From NCBI GenBank assembly GCA_028291515.1, contig JAQGHU010000057.1:105870-169869 (forward strand): a DNA stretch of 64,000 nt. The letters are read 5' to 3'. This stretch comes from Schlesneria sp. (GTDB lineage: Bacteria > Planctomycetota > Planctomycetia > Planctomycetales > Planctomycetaceae). Of the stretch, positions 1 to 7,422 are shown one piece after another (positions within the stretch are counted from its first letter, which is position 1; each line of letters starts with the position of its first letter). The notes below the pieces were generated by a model. That model saw nothing but the letters and a program-made list of their open reading frames with translations. It was not told the origin of the DNA and did no database searches. The position numbers and the translations under genes are program-made.

Positions 1-177
1 GCCGATACTTTGGCGAAAGCCTACTTCGACAACGGGATGTTGGAGAAGGCGGTAACTACTCAGGAGCGTGTTGTCGAACTCATCCCAGGCACTGCATTGG
101 AGAACGACCCCTCCGTGAAAAAGCGATTGCGTCAATACAAACGTGCTCTTGACGCCGCTTCCAGCCCTTCAAAATAG
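1..177 (+). CDS. TPR-like protein, C-terminal end (partial)
   Basis: The window opens inside this gene; 58 codons in frame 1 end with a TAG. The visible tail contains an alternating helix pattern (AKAYFDNGMLEKAVTTQERV) typical of the last tetratricopeptide repeat, followed by a basic stretch and a Ser/Pro-rich end. TPR proteins are scaffolds for protein contacts, so no enzymatic role can be given. A perfect hairpin follows within 20 bases and probably ends the transcript. The family call rests only on the helix pattern. Confidence 0.6.
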   Translation, partial: ADTLAKAYFDNGMLEKAVTTQERVVELIPGTALENDPSVKKRLRQYKRALDAASSPSK

Positions 178-193
178 TGACTACCGCGTGGCG

Positions 194-219
194 GCCGGAA
201 ATCGAAGTCGATTTCCGGC
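194..219 (+). terminator. Hairpin after the TPR gene
   Basis: Perfect inverted repeat GCCGGAAATCG / CGATTTCCGGC with a four-base loop, starting 17 bases after the stop codon. There is only a weak T-rich tail (TGTCT), so it is a probable rather than a textbook terminator. It may also serve the convergent gene that ends at 255. Confidence 0.55.
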
Positions 220-254
220 TGTCTCATGTGGTAAGCCTACTTTTTGGCCGATGT

Positions 255-554
255 TCACCCCTTCAGCCTCGGGTGAATATTCATCACGCGATTGACAACG
301 ATCTTAATGCCATGGATTCCTCGCACGACCTCGCACAAGTCGATTTCGTCGTCGTTGGACTCCAAAGAGCCATCTAAAAAAATCGAGTCCCGATCGCATT
401 GATGGACGCTCAGTCGCGTGAACTTGAGCGACGGATGGTTTTGCAGCCGATGCAAAACTTCACGTTCAACTTCATGAGGAAGGGACTCCTCATTCGTCGC
501 TGCATCTTTAGATTCAGCGACTGTTGATTGGACAGAATTGGCGGGAAGTTTCAT
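255..554 (-). CDS. BON-like small protein
   Basis: 99 aa. After a polar N-terminal 30 residues the protein reads as one alpha-beta domain with a conserved-looking core (VEREVLHRLQNHPSL, then a LDGSLESNDDEIDL turn and a VVRGIHGIKIVVNRV end), which fits the BON domain: a short helix, a strand carrying a G, a helix, then the closing strand. BON domains bind lipids or other proteins at the cell envelope, but no signal peptide is visible here. The start is well supported by AAGGAGGA seven bases before the ATG. No operon partner. The family call is by pattern, not by search. Confidence 0.6.
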   Translation of the reverse strand: MKLPANSVQSTVAESKDAATNEESLPHEVEREVLHRLQNHPSLKFTRLSVHQCDRDSIFLDGSLESNDDEIDLCEVVRGIHGIKIVVNRVMNIHPRLKG

Positions 555-771
555 ACCATTCCTCCTTGCAAGACAGTGCGCCAGTGGTTTTCACTCAGAC
601 CCGCACCTTCCACTCTAGCCACTGGCGGCAAGATCGCGAGTAGATTCCGAAGGATTTCATCAATATTCTACGATTCAGCCTTTGGGCTGCTTTCCAACTT
701 CGCCAAGCGGCCAAGCCCGATCGCGAAATCCGAGCCTCGCAGATGTTCCGACCCACATCGGAGAATTCACG

Positions 772-1728
772 ATGACAAGCGCGCGGTTAGCGACACGGGC
801 TGATCGGTTTCTCGGTTGTTTTCTGGGGCAGGCGATCGGCGATGCCGTCGGTAGTCCGGTGGAAGGGATGTCCGCCGAAATGATCTATCATTTCTTCGGC
901 GACAGCGACGCGTTGATGACAGTCCCTGGCGATCGCCAACTCCATTATACAGACGACACTGAGATGCTGATCGGTGTCGCGCAAACTTTGCTCGAGCATG
1001 GCACAATCGTGGAAGAAGCCTTGGTGGCTCGGTTTGTCGCCAACTTGAATCCGGCGCGCGGGTATGGACCCGGAGCGATTCGGATACTGCAGGCGATGTC
1101 CGAAGGAAGGGACTGGCGACACCTGACAGCCACAATTTTTCCAGGCGGTTCTTATGGAAATGGGGCAGCGATGCGTGTCGCTCCGGTGGGCTTGATTTTC
1201 AGCAATGATCTGGACCGAGTTTGGGAAGAAGCGAGGCTGTCCTCGTTGTGCACCCACATTCATCCGTTGGGAATCGAAGGGGCACAGTTGTTGGCAATCG
1301 CAATTGCGTGGCAACTGCAGCATCCCGTGTTCGACTCGGCAGCGATGTACACCGAACTGATTCGCCGCACGACCACCGACGAATTTCGCTGGCTGCTTTC
1401 GACGGCGGCGTCACTGTCCGTCGACGACTCGGTCAGCATCCTTGGAAACGGGATCGAGGCGCAAAGATCCGTCGTTACATCAATCGCTTGCTTCGCCCTC
1501 AGTCCCGATAGCTACGTGGATTCGGTTGGACGTGCGATCGGGCTGGGAGGTGATACGGACACGTTGGCAGCGATGACAGGAGCCCTCAGTGGCGCACACT
1601 TGGGGGTCTCCGAATTGCCCGTCCCGCTGGTCAACCAGTTGGAGAACGGCAAGAACGGACGGGATGTCATTGCGATGCTGGCGCAACGTCTGCACGATCG
1701 AACGAGCTCTATTGTCGAGTCAGACTGA
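772..1728 (+). CDS. ADP-ribosylglycohydrolase family protein
   Basis: 318 aa from the ATG at 772; an in-frame ATG at 682 exists but its extension has no family character. The protein shows the family signature: an N-terminal GCFLGQAIGDAVGSPVEG segment, a TDDTEM motif near residue 60 and a GGDTDTLAAMTGAL motif near the C-terminus; the acidic residues of these two motifs coordinate the paired Mg ions. Members remove ADP-ribose from proteins (as DraG does for nitrogenase reductase) or from nucleic acid or small molecules. Its substrate here is unknown. It stands alone, convergent with the gene at 1822-2841. Confidence 0.88.
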   Translation: MTSARLATRADRFLGCFLGQAIGDAVGSPVEGMSAEMIYHFFGDSDALMTVPGDRQLHYTDDTEMLIGVAQTLLEHGTIVEEALVARFVANLNPARGYGPGAIRILQAMSEGRDWRHLTATIFPGGSYGNGAAMRVAPVGLIFSNDLDRVWEEARLSSLCTHIHPLGIEGAQLLAIAIAWQLQHPVFDSAAMYTELIRRTTTDEFRWLLSTAASLSVDDSVSILGNGIEAQRSVVTSIACFALSPDSYVDSVGRAIGLGGDTDTLAAMTGALSGAHLGVSELPVPLVNQLENGKNGRDVIAMLAQRLHDRTSSIVESD

Positions 1729-1746
1729 ATGCATCTGGTGGCTCAT

Positions 1747-1787
1747 AAAAAAGCAAGCCGGCTGGCCCTACGGGGGGCCAGCCGGCT
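1747..1787 (-). terminator. Strong terminator for the gene at 1822-2841
   Basis: Thirteen-base perfect arms (AGCCGGCTGGCCC and its complement) with a six-base loop. Read on the minus strand, the stem is followed by TGCTTTTTT, so it ends transcription of the minus-strand gene just upstream in that direction; it also faces the convergent glycohydrolase gene. Confidence 0.85.
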
Positions 1788-1821
1788 GGAGCGACGGCGG
1801 TCCGGGTCTACCACCGTCACC

Positions 1822-2841
1822 TCAATCTCGTGAAGTTGCTCCTGTGGGTCGGATGACCACGGGCGAAAGTACCGCCGGGTCGTTGACTCGGAAGGGCGAC
1901 AAGATCTCTTCTAATTGCAGGGGCTTTCCTGATTGGACGGCAAGTCGTTTTCTCGCGATGACATGACTGCGCGCCGAGACTTCCAGGAACTGTTGGCGCT
2001 GCGCTCCCGTGACGCCATCTAGTTTGTTACCGATGTTCTCGATCCAGCCAGGATGTTTCGCCATGGCTTGCGTCATCAGGTGGATATACAGGGAAATCTG
2101 CTTGAAGTTGCGATCAGCGATTGAATGGCTGACTGGCGAGATGACTCGCGCCACGGTTTCAACAGCCTGAGAGGGGAATTCAACGAAGACATCACCGGAA
2201 TGAGTGGTGACGACTCGACCGTCAGGTTCCTTAGTGAATGATGTCTGCAATCTCATCACTGAACGCGCGGTGATTGGCTTGGGCAGCAACGGACTTTTGA
2301 ATGCACCATCACAGTGAATCACGGTCTCCGTTGGTGTCTGTCGCAAGATCTCAATGCGACCGACCGAACCGTCGCCAGCATCGGCCTCATAGCAGCCAGC
2401 ACCAGTACTCCTGAGCTGGAACTTCGATATTTCCATGGCGCGCCATGTTGCCACGGTTACGTCGGGGTTACGCAGGAAATAATTATAGACATCCGGGTCT
2501 GCTTCGAAGTTCAGTGTCGGCAACCGGCGAAACATCGCCAGGTTATTCAGGATTCGATTGACCTTCGTTGTGGCATCAGCCGACAGTTCCGCTGCTTGCA
2601 ATTCACCGATGGCTTGCTTGCGAACAGCGTAAGCGGACGAGCCAGTCTTCGTGGTCAAGACGCCCAGCGATTGAAATGCTGCATCAAGTTCGGCATCCGC
2701 AGAAATCGTCCGTGATCCGGCCAGTTCCGCCCCATCACGCGTTGGCAAATCGGCTGCGAAGACATGGCTTCCGAAGGACAGCCCGTAGACTGCTCCAGCG
2801 AGAAGCGTGCTTCGCCACCAATGTCGGTGAGAACGAGTCAT
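1822..2841 (-). CDS. Secreted protein of unknown function
   Basis: 339 aa. The N-terminus has Arg/His residues, a hydrophobic core (STLLAGAVYGLSFG) and an AXA-like cleavage site near VFA-AD, so it is a Sec-exported protein. I do not recognise the mature part; it is mixed helix and strand with a central region rich in strands (residues about 120-220) and only a few cysteines. A strong terminator follows. It is divergent from the CinA-type gene, and the shared upstream region holds a bulged hairpin at 2931-2988. Planctomycetes encode very many orphan secreted proteins of this kind. Confidence 0.75.
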   Translation of the reverse strand: MTRSHRHWWRSTLLAGAVYGLSFGSHVFAADLPTRDGAELAGSRTISADAELDAAFQSLGVLTTKTGSSAYAVRKQAIGELQAAELSADATTKVNRILNNLAMFRRLPTLNFEADPDVYNYFLRNPDVTVATWRAMEISKFQLRSTGAGCYEADAGDGSVGRIEILRQTPTETVIHCDGAFKSPLLPKPITARSVMRLQTSFTKEPDGRVVTTHSGDVFVEFPSQAVETVARVISPVSHSIADRNFKQISLYIHLMTQAMAKHPGWIENIGNKLDGVTGAQRQQFLEVSARSHVIARKRLAVQSGKPLQLEEILSPFRVNDPAVLSPVVIRPTGATSRD

Positions 2842-2930
2842 CCAGGTCTATCCCCCTGTGTCGATCGTCGCATCACTGGACGAACGACAACTGGCCGTAG
2901 AGACTGGCACAGTTGTACCGGTGTACCAAC

Positions 2931-2988
2931 AGATCACTTGGCTTGTCGCTCACCTACAACTTCCGATCGCGGTGAGCGACAGTGATCT
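2931..2988. repeat. Bulged inverted repeat between divergent genes
   Basis: Arms AGATCACT + TGTCGCTCACC on the left and GGTGAGCGACA + GTGATCT on the right pair over about 18 bp with a five-base bulge (TGGCT) and a 16-base loop. It lies between the start codons of the divergent genes at 2841 and 3104. It could be an operator or an RNA leader structure; nothing in the sequence decides between these. Confidence 0.5.
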
Positions 2989-3103
2989 TGGTTGCAGGTT
3001 TCATCGGCACAACCGCTAGGACCGGAATAGACAATCTATCTTGTCTGCGGATGGTTCGCGGACGAATGAAAAGCGGCCCGAAAACTCAACGAGAATCGCC
3101 CAA

Positions 3104-3637
3104 ATGCCCCAGCCGTTGTCAGCATTGATTCAGAATGTGGCGGATCGAATTCGGACGACGAATACGCCCGTCGTTTTCGCCGAAAGCTGCACGGCAGGAT
3201 TGATTTCCGCAAGTTTGGCCAGGATCCCGGGTATCTCTGAATTCCTCTGTGGGTCTGCCGTTGTCTATCAAGTGGCTACTAAAACGGAGTGGTTAGGAAT
3301 CAGCCCCGAACTCCTTCAGAATGAAGGGGTCGTCAGCGGAAAAGTTGCAGCAGCAATGGCCACAGGGGTGCTCGAGCGAACACCGGCGTCAATGTTGGCG
3401 GCCTCAGTGACCGGCCATCTGGGGCCCGGTGCTCCGTCCGATCAGGATGGGCTGATTTACATTGGTATCGCGGTGCGAAAGGGCACTAACGCTGATGTCC
3501 AAGTCTTCCGGCACATTTTGCCTGCGGAGATGACCGGCCTGCCGATCGCTGATGTGGATACATTACGCGAATGGCGGCAATGGAAGGCCGTCGAAGAAGT
3601 GCTCACTCATCTTCAGCAGGCACTGGAAGTCCTGTAG
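3104..3637 (+). CDS. pncC: CinA C-terminal-type nicotinamide-nucleotide amidase
   Basis: 177 aa from the ATG at 3104; an upstream in-frame TTG at 3041 is possible but adds an unrelated polar tail. The protein matches the stand-alone CinA C-terminal domain (PncC), which deamidates NMN to nicotinate mononucleotide in pyridine nucleotide salvage. Recognisable parts are the N-terminal VFAESCTAGLISASLARIPG, the GSAVVYQVATKTEWLGI segment and a TGHLGPG motif. In E. coli PncC this last motif usually reads TGIAGPGG, so the His-Leu variant is a small deviation. The C-terminal 25 residues are an added helix. Single gene. Confidence 0.88.
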   Translation: MPQPLSALIQNVADRIRTTNTPVVFAESCTAGLISASLARIPGISEFLCGSAVVYQVATKTEWLGISPELLQNEGVVSGKVAAAMATGVLERTPASMLAASVTGHLGPGAPSDQDGLIYIGIAVRKGTNADVQVFRHILPAEMTGLPIADVDTLREWRQWKAVEEVLTHLQQALEVL

Positions 3638-3670
3638 AAGCAATAGGTTTAGATTTGTCACGCGTTCGTG

Positions 3671-4066
3671 TTACTCATCCAATGTCGGAGCGGGTGGCGG
3701 CGGAGTTTGCTCTGGGAGCGGCGTATCGACTGGCTTGGCCGATGGCGTCCAGTTCTTCGGCTCACCTAATGTATCGCTCGGGAATGAGTAAGGGTTCGCT
3801 GGCGGATACAGATTGCATTCGTCGAAACGGTCATAACAACCCAAATAACAGATGTCTCCGCCGAGTCGGCTGTTGATGGGACCACACCAATCGGGTTTGC
3901 CTGCGCGGCTGATATCCAGCTTTGGCTTGTACCAATTGTCGAAATAGACGTGTGTATCGTTGACATCATCGATCACGTTGGCATACGGATTGAGCACATT
4001 GCAGGCACGGCAACCCGTCAGGCTGCTGGCCAGAATCAATCCCGTAATGGCGATGCGACGAATCAT
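3671..4066 (-). CDS. Small lipoprotein of unknown function
   Basis: 131 aa when started at the ATG at 4066; an ATG at 4090 would add eight residues before the signal. The N-terminus is a lipoprotein signal, basic (MIRR), hydrophobic (IAITGLILASS) and a lipobox LTG-C, so the mature protein should be anchored by a lipidated Cys. The mature part holds seven further cysteines, including a CRAC pair and a CYLGC pair, and ends in a Pro-rich tail (LPEQTPPPPAPT). No family recognised. Confidence 0.75.
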   Translation of the reverse strand: MIRRIAITGLILASSLTGCRACNVLNPYANVIDDVNDTHVYFDNWYKPKLDISRAGKPDWCGPINSRLGGDICYLGCYDRFDECNLYPPANPYSFPSDTLGEPKNWTPSAKPVDTPLPEQTPPPPAPTLDE

Positions 4067-4237
4067 CCTGATTCCAATCTGAAGATGCACGTGGTTTGGT
4101 AAACGTGCTTCTCAAGAGCCATCGACCTGTTCAAGGTTCCGACTTGAACGGTTCTCATGATCGCAAGGAACACCCGGTTCGCCAGAAGGTGGCTGCGGGT
4201 CGCGCTATCGGTGCTCTTTAACCGAAATTCACTGCGA

Positions 4238-5206
4238 TCACTTACATTGCTGTAAATCGTTATCGACCATGCTGTGAATGAGTTCCGTGAAAGTCGCTGT
4301 AGGTTGCCATCCCAGCTCGCGCCTTGCCAGGCTGGCGTCGCCAATGAGCTGGTGGATTTCGGCGGGTCGATAGAAGGCAGGGTCTACCACCACATGGTCT
4401 TGCCAATTCAGGCCAGCATGGCCGAATGCCGCTTCGCAAAACTCTTGCACAGAATGAGTTTCGCCCGTCGCGATGACAAAGTCGCGAGGCACTTCTTGCT
4501 GCAGCATTTGCCACATCGCCAGCACATAGTCTCCCGCAAATCCCCAGTCGCGCTGCGCGCTGAGATTGCCGAGTGGTAATTTGTCGATCTGTTTCGCCTT
4601 GATGCGAGCCACGTGCGAAGTGATCTTCCGCGTCACGAATTCAAAACCGCGTCGGGGAGATTCGTGATTAAACAGGATGCCTGAGCAAACAAACATCTTG
4701 TAGGCATCGCGATAATTCGTTGATAAATCGAAGCCAGTGACTTTGGAGATCCCATAAGGACTACGTGGCGAAAACTTAGTCTGCTCCGTCTGCGGTGACT
4801 CCGCGGCGTTGCCGAACATCTCACTGGATCCGGCGAAGTACACCTTGCATCCAGGAGCGGCCTGTTTTACCGATTCCAGGACATAATGAGTCCCATCAAT
4901 GTTCGTGCGAAACGTCGAAAACGCATCATCAAACGAATAGGAAACAAAGCTTTGAGCGGCCAGATGATACAACTCGTCGGGGCGAACTTGATTGATGACA
5001 TTGTACAGCGACGGGAAGCTTTCGAGGCTCGCAGCATGCAACTGGAGTCGATTCCGAATCGGCAGAATTCGCGACAACCGATGTCGCGCATCTTCAAGGG
5101 CGACCCGGCGGACAAGTCCGTGGACTTCGTATCCCTTGTCCAGCAGCAACTCTGCCAAATAGGAACCGTCTTGTCCTGTGATCCCGGTGATGATTGCTCG
5201 TTTCAT
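4238..5206 (-). CDS. gmd: GDP-mannose 4,6-dehydratase
   Basis: 322 aa, the usual length for the family. It is an extended short-chain dehydrogenase: NAD(P)-binding GITGQDGSYL at residues 8-17, the active-site SSEMFG segment near 127, and the catalytic pair Tyr151/Lys155 in SPYGISK. LFNHESPRRG and the later TGETHSVQEFCE are typical of Gmd rather than of other sugar epimerases. The enzyme makes GDP-4-keto-6-deoxymannose, the precursor of GDP-fucose, GDP-rhamnose and GDP-perosamine for surface glycans. No partner gene for the next step (such as fcl) lies beside it, so the end product cannot be told from here. Confidence 0.93.
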   Translation of the reverse strand: MKRAIITGITGQDGSYLAELLLDKGYEVHGLVRRVALEDARHRLSRILPIRNRLQLHAASLESFPSLYNVINQVRPDELYHLAAQSFVSYSFDDAFSTFRTNIDGTHYVLESVKQAAPGCKVYFAGSSEMFGNAAESPQTEQTKFSPRSPYGISKVTGFDLSTNYRDAYKMFVCSGILFNHESPRRGFEFVTRKITSHVARIKAKQIDKLPLGNLSAQRDWGFAGDYVLAMWQMLQQEVPRDFVIATGETHSVQEFCEAAFGHAGLNWQDHVVVDPAFYRPAEIHQLIGDASLARRELGWQPTATFTELIHSMVDNDLQQCK

Positions 5207-5323
5207 GATGCCTTACCTGGTTGCATGGTCGCTGTGAAGCTGTCTCTAGACTACCCCGACTTCTTGCCATGAGGAAGATCGTGCCGGACACTCCGCTCCT
5301 TGAGCCGATTAAAAATTAAAGCC

Positions 5324-5342
5324 GCTATCGAGTAACGATAGC
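5324..5342 (-). terminator. Possible terminator after ackA
   Basis: Seven-base arms GCTATCG / CGATAGC around a five-base loop; read on the minus strand it is followed by an AT-rich stretch with TTTAATTTTT. It sits 115 bases past the ackA stop and upstream of gmd, so it could separate the two minus-strand units. The stem is short, hence moderate confidence. Confidence 0.4.
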
Positions 5343-5456
5343 AGCAGACTTCTACTCATCAGCCAAGCGATATCTGACACCGGATTCTGTCTTGAGGTAT
5401 CGAGGTCGCGCAGGATCGGCTGCGGTTTCACTGGTCTTCAACTTGTCGCCTGTCAT

Positions 5457-6644
5457 TCAATCCGCTCCGCAAAATCCCAAGATCCGCCGGGTGTGCTCTG
5501 CAATCATCAATTCCTCATTTGTCGGGATCACCCAAGTAGAGACCTTGCTCTCATCATGGCTGATTCTGGGTGATCCCGTTTGGTTTGCATCTTCATTGCA
5601 TCTCACGCCGATCCAGCCAGCATCCCGACAAACGCGCGATCGGATCAGGGCCGCGTTCTCACCGATACCACCCGTGAACACGAGAGCGTCGAGACCACCG
5701 AGTGCCGCCACGAGGGATCCAAGTTCACGGCCAAGACGGTAGACGAACAGGTCGATCGCCTCGATCGCATGCGGTTCATTGCTTGCGATCAGTTCTCGCA
5801 TGTCGCTTGAGAGTCCAGATACCCCCAATAGTCCAGATTCCTGGTTGATCAGTTTTTCCAAAGTGGCGGCGTCCATACCTGGACTGTTCATCAGAAAAAG
5901 CAGCACACCGGGATCTAAAGAACCTGCTCGAGTGCCCATGACTAGGCCGTCAGCGGGTGTGAAGCTCATCGTCGTTGCGATGCTTCGGCCTGCCATCAAC
6001 GCACACATGCTGGCCCCATTGCCGAGATGGGCCACGATAGTTCGTCCGGAGGCAGCGCGAGCGTCAATGCTGGGAAGCACTGACGCAATGTATTCGTACG
6101 AAATCCCATGAAATCCGTACCTCCGCACCCCCTGTTCGGTATATCGCCGCGGTAAACCGAACCACTGAGCAATTTCCGGTTGAGTGCGATGGAATGCTGT
6201 GTCGAAGCATGCCACTTGGGGTAAGTGAGGCATCTTCTCGAAGATTGCGTTGATTGCTGCAAGGCTATGCGGTTGGTGCAGAGGTGCGAGCGGAACAAGT
6301 AATTCGAGTTCACCAATGACCGCCGGATCCAGGCGAAGTGGTGTCGCGAAATGCACTCCACCATGCACGACCCGATGTCCAATCCCGACGATAGGATCAC
6401 CATGCAATCGCTGATGTACGCGTTCCAGGATCAGGTCGATCGCGTGAGTGTGGTCAGAGTTGATACCATCGATCAGAGTCTGCTCTTCAATGACCTCGCC
6501 CGACGCGCCTTTGAGGACAAGTCGTGGTGCTGTCCCGATTCCCTCAACTTGCCCGCGGAACAACAGAGCAACGTCTCCGGCTCGAAAAACTGAAAACTTC
6601 AAGCTAGATGAGCCGCTGTTCAGAACCAGCAGAGCTTCCGTCAC
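5457..6644 (-). CDS. ackA: Acetate kinase
   Basis: 395 aa, full family length. The N-terminal LVLNSGSSSLKFSVF (phosphate-binding, residue Asn9), the HRVVHGG segment, the FDTAFH motif, the VAHLGNGAS motif and the ATP-binding FTGGIGENAALIR near the C-terminus are all in place. The enzyme converts acetyl phosphate and ADP to acetate and ATP. It is the last gene of a minus-strand group with the phosphoketolase (which produces acetyl phosphate) and a histidine phosphatase, so substrate supply and ATP recovery are encoded together. Confidence 0.96.
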   Translation of the reverse strand: MTEALLVLNSGSSSLKFSVFRAGDVALLFRGQVEGIGTAPRLVLKGASGEVIEEQTLIDGINSDHTHAIDLILERVHQRLHGDPIVGIGHRVVHGGVHFATPLRLDPAVIGELELLVPLAPLHQPHSLAAINAIFEKMPHLPQVACFDTAFHRTQPEIAQWFGLPRRYTEQGVRRYGFHGISYEYIASVLPSIDARAASGRTIVAHLGNGASMCALMAGRSIATTMSFTPADGLVMGTRAGSLDPGVLLFLMNSPGMDAATLEKLINQESGLLGVSGLSSDMRELIASNEPHAIEAIDLFVYRLGRELGSLVAALGGLDALVFTGGIGENAALIRSRVCRDAGWIGVRCNEDANQTGSPRISHDESKVSTWVIPTNEELMIAEHTRRILGFCGAD

Positions 6645-6751
6645 GGCGTTACCTCCAAACGTGTTCGTTTCCAGGTGTAAGTCCGCGCGTCCATAACAAA
6701 CCCGTACTGAAGAAATTCGGCGATCGACTTACAAATGATGGATGTCTGACT

Positions 6752-7351
6752 TCACTCCCACGGCGTACTCATGTAGTTCCACAACTGGATGATCGGTTCT
6801 TCGATTCGTTCATGCTCGTACCCGAGCACGCCTATGCTAGCGGGGCGGCAATAAAATGCCCGCCCCGCATAAGGCGGCAAATTGAACCACCGAGCGGCAA
6901 TCATCCGAATGATGTGTCCACTAGAAAATGCGAGTACGTCACCTGAACTGTCTTTGACCTTAGCGATAAAGCGGTTCGCTCGCGCAGCAACCTCCTCGGG
7001 AGATTCACCCTCTGGGCAACCGTCGCGGAATAGCTCCCACTCCGGGCGATCTTTCAGAATATCGCGAGTCAACATTCCTTCGTAGCGACCATAGTCCCAC
7101 TCGATCAGGTCGGAATCGATTTCGCTGACCGGTCCGAAACCTGCTAGTTCACAGGTTTGCGAAGCGCGCTGCAGGGGGCTGGTGAAAACCCGAATGAAGT
7201 TGATCTCACGCAGACGTTCACCCAATGCGCGCGCCTTTACCTCTCCTCGTTCATTGAGTGGAATATCCGTCCGACCAGTATGCTGACGCGATTCCGTCCA
7301 AGCGGTGTCACCATGTCGTGCCAAAAAGAGCCTCGGCAATGTCCTTTCCAT
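6752..7351 (-). CDS. Histidine phosphatase family protein (phosphoglycerate mutase-like)
   Basis: 199 aa from the ATG at 7351; an ATG at 7375 adds eight residues. The catalytic RHG motif (LFLARHGDTAW) lies at the N-terminus and the second catalytic His in FSSGHIIRMIA near residue 150, with the TSPLQRASQTCEL segment between them. Such proteins act as phosphatases on sugar phosphates, or as mutases. Lying between phosphoketolase and acetate kinase genes on the same strand, a role in removing phosphate from a sugar intermediate is plausible but not proven. Spacing is about 100 bp to ackA and 70 bp from xfp. Confidence 0.87.
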   Translation of the reverse strand: MERTLPRLFLARHGDTAWTESRQHTGRTDIPLNERGEVKARALGERLREINFIRVFTSPLQRASQTCELAGFGPVSEIDSDLIEWDYGRYEGMLTRDILKDRPEWELFRDGCPEGESPEEVAARANRFIAKVKDSSGDVLAFSSGHIIRMIAARWFNLPPYAGRAFYCRPASIGVLGYEHERIEEPIIQLWNYMSTPWE

Positions 7352-7422
7352 CGATGATCTCCGGACAGTTGGCACATCGCGTCGTGCTGTTGTTTATAAA
7401 AGTGAGAAAGCTTCAGATTGTT

